The position numbers and the translations under genes are program-made. A stretch of DNA of 40,392 nucleotides, from assembly GCA_910587865.1 (NCBI GenBank), contig CAJUNX010000020.1, forward strand, positions 1 to 40,392. Reading direction: 5' to 3'. Below the pieces are notes generated by a model that was not told the origin of the DNA, made no database searches, and saw only the letters and a program-made list of their open reading frames with translations. Source of the stretch: an uncultured Roseburia sp. (GTDB lineage Bacteria > Bacillota > Clostridia > Lachnospirales > Lachnospiraceae). Shown here one piece after another: positions 15,564 through 23,987 of this stretch (its first letter is position 1; every line of letters starts with the position of its first letter).

Positions 15564-15956
15564 ATGAAGTTTGAACACCAAATAAAACCAAGGGACGCAA
15601 AAAATAATCCTCTGACAGCAGTCTTTTCGGCGGTCTTTGTCATGTTTATCGTCAGCGGGCTGCTGCTGCTTCTTCTCGCGCTGCTGCTCTATAAGCTGGA
15701 GCCGGAGGAGTCCGTGATCCGAATCGGGATCGTGGTGATCTATGTGGTTTCAGGATTCGCCGGCGGGCTTCTGACCGGGAAAATGATGCGGGAACAGAAG
15801 TTCCTGTGGGGGCTTGCCGCGGGACTGATTTATTTTGTGATGCTGTTTGCGGTGTCGCTGCTGATCAGGGGAAGCTTTGACATTGATGTGGCGAAGGCGG
15901 TGACGACGCTGGCGCTGTGCGCGGCTTCCGGCATGGCAGGGGGGATGGTAAGTTAA
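15564..15956 (+). CDS. TIGR04086-type four-helix membrane protein
   Basis: The 130-residue protein has four predicted membrane helices (about 18-44, 52-74, 84-105, 108-128) with the small-residue pattern GFAGGLLTGKMMREQKFLWG between helices 2 and 3. Families of this kind (TIGR04086, YrzE-like) regularly occur next to the SCIFF peptide gene in Clostridia, and scfA follows here within 145 bp. A direct role in SCIFF biology has not been established to my knowledge. It might anchor, export or protect the modified peptide, but that is inference from neighbourhood. Confidence 0.8.
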   Translation: MKFEHQIKPRDAKNNPLTAVFSAVFVMFIVSGLLLLLLALLLYKLEPEESVIRIGIVVIYVVSGFAGGLLTGKMMREQKFLWGLAAGLIYFVMLFAVSLLIRGSFDIDVAKAVTTLALCAASGMAGGMVS

Positions 15957-15964
15957 AAAAATAC

Positions 15965-15993
15965 TTTTCATCTGTAACGCAGTGTGCTATACT
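15965..15993 (+). promoter_or_regulatory. promoter of scfA
   Basis: TTTTCA (15965-15970), 17 bp and TATACT (15988-15993) preceded by TGC form an extended -10 promoter. It begins 9 bp after the membrane-protein stop and gives scfA a leader of ~100 bases. Confidence 0.7.
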
Positions 15994-16098
15994 ATCTTAA
16001 CGGGCGTGTCTGCCGGTGCGGACATTCCCACACAGGATTCTGCGACGGCTGCAGTGGAATACCATGCACGAAGGCGGATCGGGAAAGGAGACGGACAA

Positions 16099-16239
16099 AT
16101 GAAACATATTAAGACATTAAACACCAGAAAGCTGCAGAACACGGTAAAAAAGGGCGGATGCGGCGAATGCCAGACTTCCTGCCAGTCTGCGTGCAAGACA
16201 TCCTGCACGGTGGGCAATCAGAGCTGTGAGAACAGATAG
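16099..16239 (+). CDS. scfA: SCIFF ranthipeptide precursor (six cysteines in forty-five residues)
   Basis: The 46-residue peptide begins MKHIKTLNTRKLQNTVKKGG and carries six cysteines in the last half (CGEC, then single Cys at three- to seven-residue spacing, ending SCENR). This is the hallmark of SCIFF, a peptide nearly universal in Clostridia. The adjacent radical-SAM enzyme installs thioether bonds from these Cys to neighbouring residues (Thr in characterised examples). GGGAAAGGAG lies ~8 bp before the ATG. No leader protease or dedicated exporter is encoded directly next to it. The biological function of mature SCIFF remains open. Confidence 0.96.
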   Translation: MKHIKTLNTRKLQNTVKKGGCGECQTSCQSACKTSCTVGNQSCENR

Positions 16240-16275
16240 GGCAGCGTGTGACAATTAAAAAGCAGGAAGCATAAC

Positions 16276-16298
16276 GACCGTTCGCGTTGCGTGCGGTC
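16276..16298 (+). promoter_or_regulatory. hairpin between scfA and scfB
   Basis: GACCG (16276-16280) pairs with CGGTC (16294-16298), with an inner CGC-GTT-GCG stem. It lies between the peptide gene and its maturase and could partially terminate transcription or protect the scfA 3' end, so that peptide outnumbers enzyme. Only a scattered T-stretch follows. Confidence 0.45.
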
Positions 16299-16351
16299 AT
16301 TTGTGCGTTTTGCCCGAAAAGAAAAAATACCAGAAAGAGAGGAACTACCAG

Positions 16352-17722
16352 GTGGTTCATCAGTATAAGAACAATGGTTATGATATTGTTCTCGATGTAA
16401 ACAGCGGGGCGATTCATGTCGTGGATGACGTGACGTATGATGTGATCGCGATGTATGAGTCGCATTCACGGGAGGAGATCGTCGATGCGCTTGCCGGGCA
16501 GTATGGAAGAGAGGAAGCCGGGGAGGCGTATGACGAGGTACAGACGCTCGTTTTGGCCGGGGAACTGTTCACGGAGGATGTCTATGAGGATTATATCATG
16601 GACTTTAAGAAGCGTCCGACCGTGGTAAAAGCGCTCTGTCTGCATATTGCCCATGACTGTAATCTCGCCTGCCGGTATTGCTTTGCCGGGGAGGGAGAGT
16701 ATCACGGGAGACGGGAGCTCATGTCGTATGAGGTCGGGAAAAAAGCGCTGGATTTTCTGATTGCACATTCCGGAAAACGCAGAAATCTCGAGGTGGATTT
16801 TTTTGGCGGGGAACCGCTTATGAACTGGCAGGTCGTGAAGGATCTCGTGGCTTACGGCAGGCAGCAGGAGGAGAAGTTCGATAAGAAGTTCCGTTTTACG
16901 CTGACGACAAACGGCGTTCTGCTGGATGATGAGGTGATGGAATTCTGCAACCGGGAGATGGGAAACGTCGTCTTAAGCATCGACGGGCGCAGGGAGGTTC
17001 ATGACCGGATGCGTCCGTTCCGGAAAGGCGACGGGAGCTATGACCTGATCGTGCCGAAGTTCCGGAAGTTTGCGGACAGCCGGAATCAGGACAGGTACTA
17101 TGTGCGCGGGACGTTCACCCATGAAAATACGGACTTTGCGGCAGATGTACTGCATCTGGCGGATCTTGGGTTTCGGCAGATCTCGGTGGAGCCGGTCGTG
17201 GCGGAGCCCTCGGAGCCGTATGCGCTTCGGGAGGAGGATCTGCCGGTCTTATTTGAAGAGTATGACAGACTGGCAGCCGAGATGGTCAGACGGCGGAAAG
17301 AGGGGAAGGATTTTAACTTCTTTCACTTTATGATCGATCTGGAGGGCGGGCCGTGTGTGGCCAAGCGTCTTTCCGGCTGCGGGTCGGGAACCGAGTATCT
17401 GGCGGTGACGCCGTGGGGGGATTTTTACCCCTGTCATCAGTTTGTGGGCAATGAGAAGTTTCTGCTGGGCAATGTGGATGACGGAATCGTTCAGACGCAG
17501 ATCTGCGATGAATTTAAGTGCTGCAACGTCTATGCGAAGGAAAAATGCCGCGACTGCTTTGCGAGATTTTACTGCAGCGGCGGCTGCGCCGCAAATGCGT
17601 ACAATTTTACGGGCGATATCTGCGGCGCCTATGACATCGGATGTGAGCTTCAGAAGAAGCGGATCGAGTGTGCGATTATGCTGAAAGCAGCAGAAAGTGA
17701 GGAAGAACATGAAGAAGAGTAA
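16352..17722 (+). CDS. scfB: SCIFF radical SAM maturase (SPASM domain)
   Basis: From GTG at 16352 the protein is 456 residues, the usual size. An N-terminal RiPP-recognition region (1-85) contains VHQYKNNGYDIVLDVNSGAI. The radical-SAM core (90-320) has the cluster motif CNLACRYCF and the SAM-binding GGEP (DFFGGEPLMNW). The C-terminal SPASM/twitch region (345-440) is Cys-rich (CNVYAKEKCRDCF, YCSGGCAANAYNF) and binds auxiliary [4Fe-4S] clusters. It forms Cys thioether crosslinks in ScfA. The GTG start follows AGAGAGGA by 8 bp and matches the family N-terminus. TTG codons further upstream would overlap the hairpin region and are less likely. secDF overlaps its 3' end. Confidence 0.95.
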   Translation: MVHQYKNNGYDIVLDVNSGAIHVVDDVTYDVIAMYESHSREEIVDALAGQYGREEAGEAYDEVQTLVLAGELFTEDVYEDYIMDFKKRPTVVKALCLHIAHDCNLACRYCFAGEGEYHGRRELMSYEVGKKALDFLIAHSGKRRNLEVDFFGGEPLMNWQVVKDLVAYGRQQEEKFDKKFRFTLTTNGVLLDDEVMEFCNREMGNVVLSIDGRREVHDRMRPFRKGDGSYDLIVPKFRKFADSRNQDRYYVRGTFTHENTDFAADVLHLADLGFRQISVEPVVAEPSEPYALREEDLPVLFEEYDRLAAEMVRRRKEGKDFNFFHFMIDLEGGPCVAKRLSGCGSGTEYLAVTPWGDFYPCHQFVGNEKFLLGNVDDGIVQTQICDEFKCCNVYAKEKCRDCFARFYCSGGCAANAYNFTGDICGAYDIGCELQKKRIECAIMLKAAESEEEHEEE

Positions 17723-19859
17723 AGCAGCGGCCATACTGATCATAATACTGGCTGCACTGGCGGGCCTGTCGTATTATGCGTCGCTGATTCTTTCATCGAC
17801 CGGCGCGGGCGAGAATATGAGCATTCCGCTCGGGCTGGATTTATCGGGCGGCGTATCGATTACGTATCAGGTGACGGACGAGAATCCGAGTGCCGAGGAT
17901 ATGAGCGATACCATTTACAAGCTGCAGCGCCGTGTGGAGAGCTACAGCAACGAGTCGTCGGTGTACCAGGTGGGAGACGATCGGATCACGGTTGAGATTC
18001 CGGGTGTGACGGATGCCAATACGATCTTAAAGGAGCTCGGCAATCCCGGTTCGCTGGAATTCCAGCTGCCGGACGGCACGGTCTATATGACAGGCGAGCA
18101 GGTAGCGAACGCGCAGGCAGGCACGAGTCAGGACGAGTACGGCAATAAAGAATATATCGTGCAGCTGACGTTAAACGATGAGGGAGCAAAGCTGTTTGGC
18201 GAGGCGACGGGCGCGAATGTCGGAAATTATCTCCCGATCATCTATGACGGGGAAGTGATCAGCTACCCGCGTGTGCTCCAGGAGATCACGGGCGGCACGG
18301 CGCAGATCTCAGGGATGGCGACCTACGAGGAGGCGGACGTGCTCGCGACGCAGATCCGGATCGGTTCTCTTTCGCTGGAGCTTCAGGAACTGGAGTCAAG
18401 CGTCGTCGGTGCACAGCTTGGAAGTCAGGCGATCTCTTCGAGCTTAAAGGCTGCTGCGGTCGGCCTTGCGCTTGTCATGGTATTTATGATTGTGATGTAC
18501 CTGATTCCGGGTGTCGCGGCTTCGATTGCGCTGGCAGTCTATACGGTACTCGTGATCGCAACGCTTTATCTGTTCGATATCACGCTGACGCTGCCGGGTA
18601 TCGCGGGTATCATTCTCGGTATCGGTATGGCGGTTGATGCCAATGTCATTATTTTTGCGCGGATCCGCGAGGAGATTGCGACCGGAAAGACGGTGAATTC
18701 CTCGATGCGGATCGGATTTAAAAAAGCGCTGTCCGCGATTTTGGACGGAAATATCACGACCTTTATCGCGGCGGTCGTTCTGATCGGGCTCGGGTCCGGA
18801 TCGGTGAAAGGCTTTGCCTACACGCTGATGATCAGTATCGTGATGTCCATGTTTACCGCGCTCGGCGTGACGAGATGGGTGCTGTACGCGCTGTTTGCAC
18901 TCGGACTGAAGGACGGGAAATTTTACGGCCGTGCGAAGGAGCGCAAATCCATAGATTTCCTTGGAAAGAAAACGGTCTTTTTTGGCATTTCCGGCCTTGT
19001 GATCGCAGCCGGTCTGGTTGTGATGGGCGTGCAGGGCGCAAGAGGCAGCGGCACGTTAAATTACGGTCTTGATTTCGTCGGAGGGACTTCGACCACGGCG
19101 GATTTCGGAAAGGATTATACGATCGAGGAGATCGAGAGTCAGATTGTCCCGCAGGTGGAGGAGATCACCGGCGATACGGATGTGATGGCCAACAAGGTGG
19201 AGGGAACCACGCAGATTACGGTGAAGACACGCACCCTTTCCGTGGAGGAGAGAGAAGCGCTGGAATCGATGTTTGCGGAGAGCTTTTCCGTGGATCAGGC
19301 CACGATCACCTCGCAGAGCATCAGCTCTACGATCAGCGGTGAGATGCGCGCGGACGCCGTGATCGCGGTGCTTGTTTCCGCGGTCTGTATGCTGATCTAT
19401 ATCTGGTTCCGGTTTAAGGATATCCGGTTCGGCGCCAGCGCGATCATGGCGCTGCTGCACGATGTGCTCGTGGTGCTTGCCGTCTATGCGATCGTCCGGA
19501 TCTCCGTCGGAAATACCTTTATCGCGTGTATGCTGACCATCATCGGTTATTCGGTCAATGACACGATCGTCATCTTTGACCGGATCCGTGAAAATATCGG
19601 AAAGACGGCGGAACGGATGACCCCGGAGACACTGACCGGGATCGCGAATCAGAGTCTGACACAGACGATTTCGCGAAGCATCAATACTTCGATCACGACG
19701 TTTATCATGGTGCTGATGCTCTTTCTCTTCGGTGTGCCGAGCATCCGCGAGTTTGCTCTGCCGCTGATGGCCGGTCTGATCTGCGGTACGTATTCATCGA
19801 TCTGTATCGCGACGGAGCTGTGGTTTGTGATGCGGACACGGCTGGTGAAGAAAAGCTAA
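17709..19859 (+). CDS. secDF: fused protein translocase subunit SecDF
   Basis: The 716-residue protein fuses SecD (1-~405) and SecF (~415-716), which boost Sec-dependent export using proton motive force. The SecD half shows GLDLSGGVSITYQV, a P1-type periplasmic domain and a helix bundle with DANVIIFARIREE. The SecF half shows GLDFVGGTSTTADF and NDTIVIFDRIRENIG, the usual Asp/Arg motifs. About 12 membrane helices are expected. ATG at 17709 is favoured because GAGGAA stands just before it; an alternative GTG is four codons earlier. The overlap of 14 bp with scfB suggests coupling. SecDF beside SCIFF is a frequent arrangement in Clostridia. Confidence 0.94.
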   Translation: MKKSKAAAILIIILAALAGLSYYASLILSSTGAGENMSIPLGLDLSGGVSITYQVTDENPSAEDMSDTIYKLQRRVESYSNESSVYQVGDDRITVEIPGVTDANTILKELGNPGSLEFQLPDGTVYMTGEQVANAQAGTSQDEYGNKEYIVQLTLNDEGAKLFGEATGANVGNYLPIIYDGEVISYPRVLQEITGGTAQISGMATYEEADVLATQIRIGSLSLELQELESSVVGAQLGSQAISSSLKAAAVGLALVMVFMIVMYLIPGVAASIALAVYTVLVIATLYLFDITLTLPGIAGIILGIGMAVDANVIIFARIREEIATGKTVNSSMRIGFKKALSAILDGNITTFIAAVVLIGLGSGSVKGFAYTLMISIVMSMFTALGVTRWVLYALFALGLKDGKFYGRAKERKSIDFLGKKTVFFGISGLVIAAGLVVMGVQGARGSGTLNYGLDFVGGTSTTADFGKDYTIEEIESQIVPQVEEITGDTDVMANKVEGTTQITVKTRTLSVEEREALESMFAESFSVDQATITSQSISSTISGEMRADAVIAVLVSAVCMLIYIWFRFKDIRFGASAIMALLHDVLVVLAVYAIVRISVGNTFIACMLTIIGYSVNDTIVIFDRIRENIGKTAERMTPETLTGIANQSLTQTISRSINTSITTFIMVLMLFLFGVPSIREFALPLMAGLICGTYSSICIATELWFVMRTRLVKKS

Positions 19860-19867
19860 GGTGTTTT

Positions 19868-20155
19868 ATGAGAGTGATCCTTTTATATATCATCATTGTG
19901 AATGCGGCGGGCTTTCTCCTGATGGGGGAGGATAAACGGCGGGCGAAGCTGCACAGGTGGAGGATTCCAGAGAAAACCCTGTTTCTGTGCAGTCTGATCG
20001 GGGGCAGCATCGGGAGCTGGGCCGGGATGTATGTCTTCCGCCACAAGACCAGGAAGTGGTATTTTGTGGCGGGGATGCCGCTCATCGCGGCGCTGCACGC
20101 GGCGTTTGCGGTGTGGGCCGTCTCACAGGGGCTGTACCGGCCGCCGTTTCACTGA
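19868..20155 (+). CDS. DUF1294 small membrane protein
   Basis: The 95-residue protein has a first helix (3-20), the DUF1294 signature DKRRAKLHRWRIPEKTLF, and a GGSIGSWAGMYVFRHKT motif. The RHKTRKWYF segment leads into the last helix. Proteins of this family are small inner-membrane proteins of unknown function. It starts 8 bp after the secDF stop, with AAGGTG as ribosome binding site, so it belongs to the same transcript. The open frame extends upstream into secDF, but that part is not family-like. Confidence 0.85.
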   Translation: MRVILLYIIIVNAAGFLLMGEDKRRAKLHRWRIPEKTLFLCSLIGGSIGSWAGMYVFRHKTRKWYFVAGMPLIAALHAAFAVWAVSQGLYRPPFH

Positions 20156-20191
20156 AGGATGAAGGGGAAGGCACAGGAAGAAGGGAGAGAC

Positions 20192-20533
20192 ATGATGGGG
20201 CATATGACGGGATTCGTGATATGGGCGGCGTTTGGGCTTATGATAGCGGGCTTTGGCGTGGCGGCATACGTTTCAAAAAAGCCGGCCGGATTCTGGGCGA
20301 ATGTGAAGGCGCCGCAGCAGAATGAGATTACAGATGTAAAGGAATATAATCACGCGGTGGCAAAGCTGTTTTTCGCATACGGCTTTGTTTTTATACTGCT
20401 GGGGCTGCCGCTTTTAAACGAACAGAATACGCCGTGGATTCTGATTTCGGTCCTGGGCGTGATGGCGGAGACGATTGTGACGATGGTCTGTTATACGCTG
20501 GTGATCGAGAGGAAATGGAGACGTCGTAACTAA
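20192..20533 (+). CDS. DUF3784-like three-helix membrane protein
   Basis: The 113-residue product has three predicted helices (about 5-25, 56-73, 80-102). Between helices 1 and 2 is the cytoplasmic stretch KKPAGFWANVKAPQQNEI followed by VKEYNHAVAKLF, which is characteristic of DUF3784-type proteins. Function is unknown. ATG at 20192 is favoured since AGGGAGAG lies 4-8 bp before it; an in-frame ATG at 20159 would add 11 polar residues before the first helix. It follows the DUF1294 gene closely and no terminator is visible after secDF. Confidence 0.7.
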   Translation: MMGHMTGFVIWAAFGLMIAGFGVAAYVSKKPAGFWANVKAPQQNEITDVKEYNHAVAKLFFAYGFVFILLGLPLLNEQNTPWILISVLGVMAETIVTMVCYTLVIERKWRRRN

Positions 20534-20591
20534 TTTGTGCGGCAGAAAGGGAAGGCGGAGGGGCTTTGGCCGTGAATGAGGCTTGTTGGAA

Positions 20592-20620
20592 TTGACTTTG
20601 ATTTCCGTATTGGATATAAT
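20592..20620 (+). promoter_or_regulatory. promoter of glyA
   Basis: TTGACT (20592-20597), 17 bp and a perfect TATAAT (20615-20620) lie ahead of glyA, leaving a leader of ~95 bases. The leader is purine-rich and shows no recognisable glycine, THF or purine riboswitch. Confidence 0.85.
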
Positions 20621-20721
20621 GACACCATGGCATCCGCCAGGAACCCGGTGCGGCAGCGGAAAAGGAAGCACGGCGGCGGGATGCGGCAGAGAAAAGGGAA
20701 GACGAGGAAGGAGACCAGAAT

Positions 20722-21960
20722 ATGTATACAATTGAGGATATCCGTGCGGTGGATCCGGAGGTGGCGCAGGCCATCACAGACGAATCTGAACGGCAGAACA
20801 GCCACATTGAGCTGATCGCGTCCGAGAACTGGGTCAGTCCGGCGGTGATGTCGGCAATGGGAAGCGTGATGACCAACAAGTACGCGGAAGGATACCCGGG
20901 AAAGCGGTATTACGGAGGCTGTGACTGTGTGGACGTCGTGGAGGAGCTGGCGCGGGAGCGCGCGAAGCAGCTGTTTGACTGTGAGTACGTCAATGTGCAG
21001 CCGCATTCCGGCGCGCAGGCGAATATGGCGGTACAGTTTGCGATCTTAAAACCGGGCGACACGGTGATGGGGATGAACTTAGACCACGGCGGACATCTGA
21101 CGCACGGGAGTCCCGTGAATTTTTCCGGGACCTATTTTCACATCGTGCCTTACGGGGTGAACGACGAGGGATTTATCGATTATGACAACGTGATGGAGAT
21201 CGCGATGGAGTGCCGCCCGAAGATGATCATCGCGGGGGCAAGCGCATATGCGCGCACGATTGATTTTAAAAGATTTCGTGAGATCGCGGACGCCTGCGGT
21301 GCGGTTCTGATGGTGGATATGGCGCACATCGCCGGACTGGTGGCGGCGGGACTTCACCCGAGCCCGATCCCGTATGCGGATGTCGTGACGACCACGACGC
21401 ACAAGACGCTGCGCGGTCCGCGCGGAGGTATGATCCTGTGCGGTCAGGAGGCCGCGGAGAAGTACAACTTCAACAAGGCAATCTTCCCGGGAACCCAGGG
21501 CGGTCCGCTGATGCATGTGATCGCGGCCAAGGCGGTCTGTTTTAAGGAAGCGCTCTCCCCGGAATTTAAGGTATACCAGCAGGGCGTGATCGATAACGCG
21601 CAGGCGCTGTGCGCAGGGCTTTTAAAACGCGATATCCGCATCGTTTCCGGCGGGACGGACAATCACCTGATGTTAGTCGATCTGACCAATTACGATCAGA
21701 CCGGAAAAGCGCTTGAGAAGCTGCTCGATTCCGTGAATATCACCTGCAATAAAAATACGATCCCGAACGACCCGAAATCCCCGTTTGTGACCAGCGGCGT
21801 GCGTCTTGGAACGCCGGCGGTGACCTCCCGCGGGATGAATACGGAGGATATGGATCAGATTGCGGAGGCGATCGCCATGATGATCAGAGAGGGCGAGCCG
21901 GCTGCGGAGCGGGCGCGCGCGATTGTGAAATCTCTGACAGAGAAGTATCCGCTGAGATAG
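20722..21960 (+). CDS. glyA: serine hydroxymethyltransferase
   Basis: The 412-residue PLP enzyme interconverts serine and glycine with tetrahydrofolate, feeding one-carbon metabolism in the cytoplasm. Diagnostic motifs are ELIASENWVSPAV near the N-terminus, the substrate-loop KRYYGGCDCVD, and the PLP-lysine motif TTTTHKTLRGPRGG (Lys near 226). The C-terminal TPAVTSRGM motif follows. Length and motifs are canonical. AAGGAG precedes the ATG by ~9 bp. It has its own promoter and a strong terminator, so it is monocistronic. It is a core gene unlikely to be transferred. Confidence 0.97.
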   Translation: MYTIEDIRAVDPEVAQAITDESERQNSHIELIASENWVSPAVMSAMGSVMTNKYAEGYPGKRYYGGCDCVDVVEELARERAKQLFDCEYVNVQPHSGAQANMAVQFAILKPGDTVMGMNLDHGGHLTHGSPVNFSGTYFHIVPYGVNDEGFIDYDNVMEIAMECRPKMIIAGASAYARTIDFKRFREIADACGAVLMVDMAHIAGLVAAGLHPSPIPYADVVTTTTHKTLRGPRGGMILCGQEAAEKYNFNKAIFPGTQGGPLMHVIAAKAVCFKEALSPEFKVYQQGVIDNAQALCAGLLKRDIRIVSGGTDNHLMLVDLTNYDQTGKALEKLLDSVNITCNKNTIPNDPKSPFVTSGVRLGTPAVTSRGMNTEDMDQIAEAIAMMIREGEPAAERARAIVKSLTEKYPLR

Positions 21961-22011
21961 GGACGGACAGCGAATACCATAATCCGGTCCATATCGTCAA
22001 AGCAGAAGTTG

Positions 22012-22047
22012 ACAGGCTGCCGCACAAATGTGCGGCAGCCTGTTTTT
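22012..22047 (+). terminator. Rho-independent terminator of glyA
   Basis: A perfect 14-bp stem (ACAGGCTGCCGCAC / GTGCGGCAGCCTGT) with an AAAT loop is followed by a T-run ending at 22047, ~50 bp after the glyA stop. Confidence 0.93.
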
Positions 22048-22370
22048 ATGCACAGCCCCGTGCAGAGGAAATATGCCGCTGAAGTGACGCACGGGCCGCG
22101 CGGCGAGCAGGGAAGATCTGTCTTCTCTGCCCGATTCCGCATGATTCATCCGGGCCGGATGATTTTTGCGCAAAAGCCTGTCGGACAAGAAAGTCGGTCG
22201 GACAATCCGCCGGAGGCATCTTTGCCATAGGATCCTCTCCTTTCTGCTGATCTTACGTTACCTTCTGACCCTGGGGAAGAGTCAGGGGTTTTCTGAAAAT
22301 GTAATGCACATTCTGCCGGTTTCTGATATAATTTAACCATAACCGGCAAATGAGAGGGGAACGGCAGTAT
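22048..22370. other. intergenic stretch with one promoter
   Basis: No convincing gene is present here. A TCATCCGG-G-CCGGATGA dyad lies at 22146-22162. An extended -10 (TGATATAAT, TATAAT at 22327-22332) with a poor -35 about 16 bp earlier (TGCACA, 22305) probably drives the DUF2200 and glycerate-kinase genes. The short ORFs are composition artefacts. Confidence 0.6.
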
Positions 22371-22724
22371 ATGACAAACGAACAGGTATATGCAATGTCT
22401 TTTGCGAAGGTGTATCCGCTTCTTGAGAATAAGGCGCTGCGCAAGGGGCGGACAAAAGAGGAAGTGCGCAGGGTGATCGCCTGGCTCACCGGATATACGG
22501 ATGAGGATGTGGAACGGATGCTGGCGGAGGATATCTCATACGGGGATTTTTTTCGGAATGCACCGCAGATGAATCCGAAGCGGAAAGAGATCAAAGGATC
22601 GGTCTGCGGCGTGAAGTTAGAGCTGATTGAGGATCCGCTGATGAAGGATATCCGGTATCTGGACAAGCTGATTGACGAGCTGGCCAAAGGAAAGCCGATG
22701 GAGAAGGTTTTGAGAGATGCGTGA
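22371..22724 (+). CDS. DUF2200 family protein
   Basis: The 117-residue soluble protein shows the DUF2200 pattern: VYAMSFAKVYPLLENKAL, KGRTKEEVRRVIAWLTGY and ISYGDFFRNAPQMNPKR. These proteins are small, cytoplasmic and uncharacterised; the family fold includes an HTH-like helical part. ATG at 22371 is chosen over 22350 because AGAGGGGAA stands in front of it and homologues begin at this point (MTNEQVYAM). Its stop lies only 4 bp before the favoured start of the glycerate kinase, which suggests they are co-translated. Confidence 0.88.
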   Translation: MTNEQVYAMSFAKVYPLLENKALRKGRTKEEVRRVIAWLTGYTDEDVERMLAEDISYGDFFRNAPQMNPKRKEIKGSVCGVKLELIEDPLMKDIRYLDKLIDELAKGKPMEKVLRDA

Positions 22725-22728
22725 CACA

Positions 22729-23925
22729 ATGAAAGCGGTAATCGCAATGGATTCCTTTAAGGGAAGTCTCTCCTCGTCTGAGGCCGGCACAGCGGTCATG
22801 GAGGGGATAAAAAGAGTATATCCGGATGCAGAGGTGTGGGTGAGCCCGCTCGCGGACGGCGGTGAGGGAACAGTGGAGACGCTTGCCGCGGGGATGGGAG
22901 GCCGGCTGCGCGAGGTGACGGTGACCGGGCCGCTTTGCCGTCCCGTGAAATGTACCTACGCGATCCTTCCGTCCGGGACGGCGGTGATTGAGATGGCGGC
23001 AGCCGCAGGGCTGCCGCTTGTGCCGTTTTCGGAGAGAAATCCGCTTTACACCACGACACGCGGCGTGGGAGAAGTTATTCTGGATGCCGTCGGAGCGGGA
23101 TGCCGGAAGTTTCTGATCGGGATCGGCGGAAGCGCGACAAATGACGGCGGAATTGGGATGCTGCAGGCGCTGGGCTTTGACTGCCAGGACCGCGCAGGCC
23201 GTCCGGTGGCGCCCGGGGCGCTGGGGCTAAAGGAGCTGACTGTCATCCGGTCAGAGCGGGTCCCTTCTATTATAAAGGAATGTGTGTTTCAGATCGCCTG
23301 TGATGTGGATAACCCTCTGTGCGGGGAGCACGGCTGCAGCGCAGTGTTCGGACCGCAGAAGGGCGCGGATGCACGGATGATCCGGCAGATGGACGGCTGG
23401 CTTGCCGCATATGCGGCACTGGCAGCGCGCAGTTTCCCGGGCTCGGGATCGGCCCCGTCCGGTCCTGTCCGCCGCGGCATGCAGCGGGAGGCGCCGGCTG
23501 CTGCGGACCCCGGCTTTCCGGGATCGGGTGCGGCCGGCGGCATGGGCTTTGCATTCCGGACATTTCTCGGGGCAGAGCTTAAGCCGGGAATCGGGCTGGT
23601 GACGGAACACACGCGCCTGGAAGAATACATCCGCCGGGCGGATCTTGTGGTGACCGGGGAAGGCCGGCTCGACGCGCAGACGGTGATGGGAAAGGCGCCT
23701 GCCGGTGTCGCGGCGCTCGCAAAAAAATACGGAAAGCCGGTGATTGCCTTTGCGGGCTGTCTTGGGGAGGATGTATCTGTGTGCAATGCACACGGGATTG
23801 ACGCGTATTTTCCGATTCTGCGCGCGGCAGTGACACAGGAGGAGGCGATGGAGCCTCACTGCGCGGCGAAAAACCTTCGCGACAGTGCGGAACAGGTATT
23901 CCGTGCAATCCGTTTTTGCAGATAA
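22729..23925 (+). CDS. glycerate 2-kinase (GlxK/GarK family) with a low-complexity insertion
   Basis: The 398-residue enzyme phosphorylates glycerate with ATP. Motifs include the N-terminal AMDSFKGSLSS, PLADGGEGTVE, IGIGGSATNDGGIGMLQ, ACDVDNPLCG, GPQKGA and the C-terminal VVTGEGRLDAQT. Family members are usually ~375-380 residues. The extra length comes from a Pro/Gly/Ala/Arg-rich insert at about residues 235-275 (SFPGSGSAPSGPVRRG, then PGFPGSGAAGGMGF), which contains a duplicated FPGSG just before the family GAAGG motif. ATG at 22729 matches the family N-terminus; ATG 22717 overlaps the preceding gene. Proximity to glyA may reflect serine/glycerate metabolism. Confidence 0.92.
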   Translation: MKAVIAMDSFKGSLSSSEAGTAVMEGIKRVYPDAEVWVSPLADGGEGTVETLAAGMGGRLREVTVTGPLCRPVKCTYAILPSGTAVIEMAAAAGLPLVPFSERNPLYTTTRGVGEVILDAVGAGCRKFLIGIGGSATNDGGIGMLQALGFDCQDRAGRPVAPGALGLKELTVIRSERVPSIIKECVFQIACDVDNPLCGEHGCSAVFGPQKGADARMIRQMDGWLAAYAALAARSFPGSGSAPSGPVRRGMQREAPAAADPGFPGSGAAGGMGFAFRTFLGAELKPGIGLVTEHTRLEEYIRRADLVVTGEGRLDAQTVMGKAPAGVAALAKKYGKPVIAFAGCLGEDVSVCNAHGIDAYFPILRAAVTQEEAMEPHCAAKNLRDSAEQVFRAIRFCR

Positions 23926-23987
23926 AACGAGTTCCGGTCTGTTTGTGTGAAACCATATGAAATGACAGCGGCAGGGAGGCATCAATA

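Noticed and set aside
20621..20721. Possible riboswitch in the glyA leader
   Set aside because: The leader is short, purine-rich and without a conserved aptamer-like fold that I can recognise.
22146..22162. TCATCCGG-G-CCGGATGA dyad followed by TTTTT
   Set aside because: The one-base centre leaves too little loop for a good terminator, and no gene context supports an operator. It is mentioned only as part of the intergenic description.
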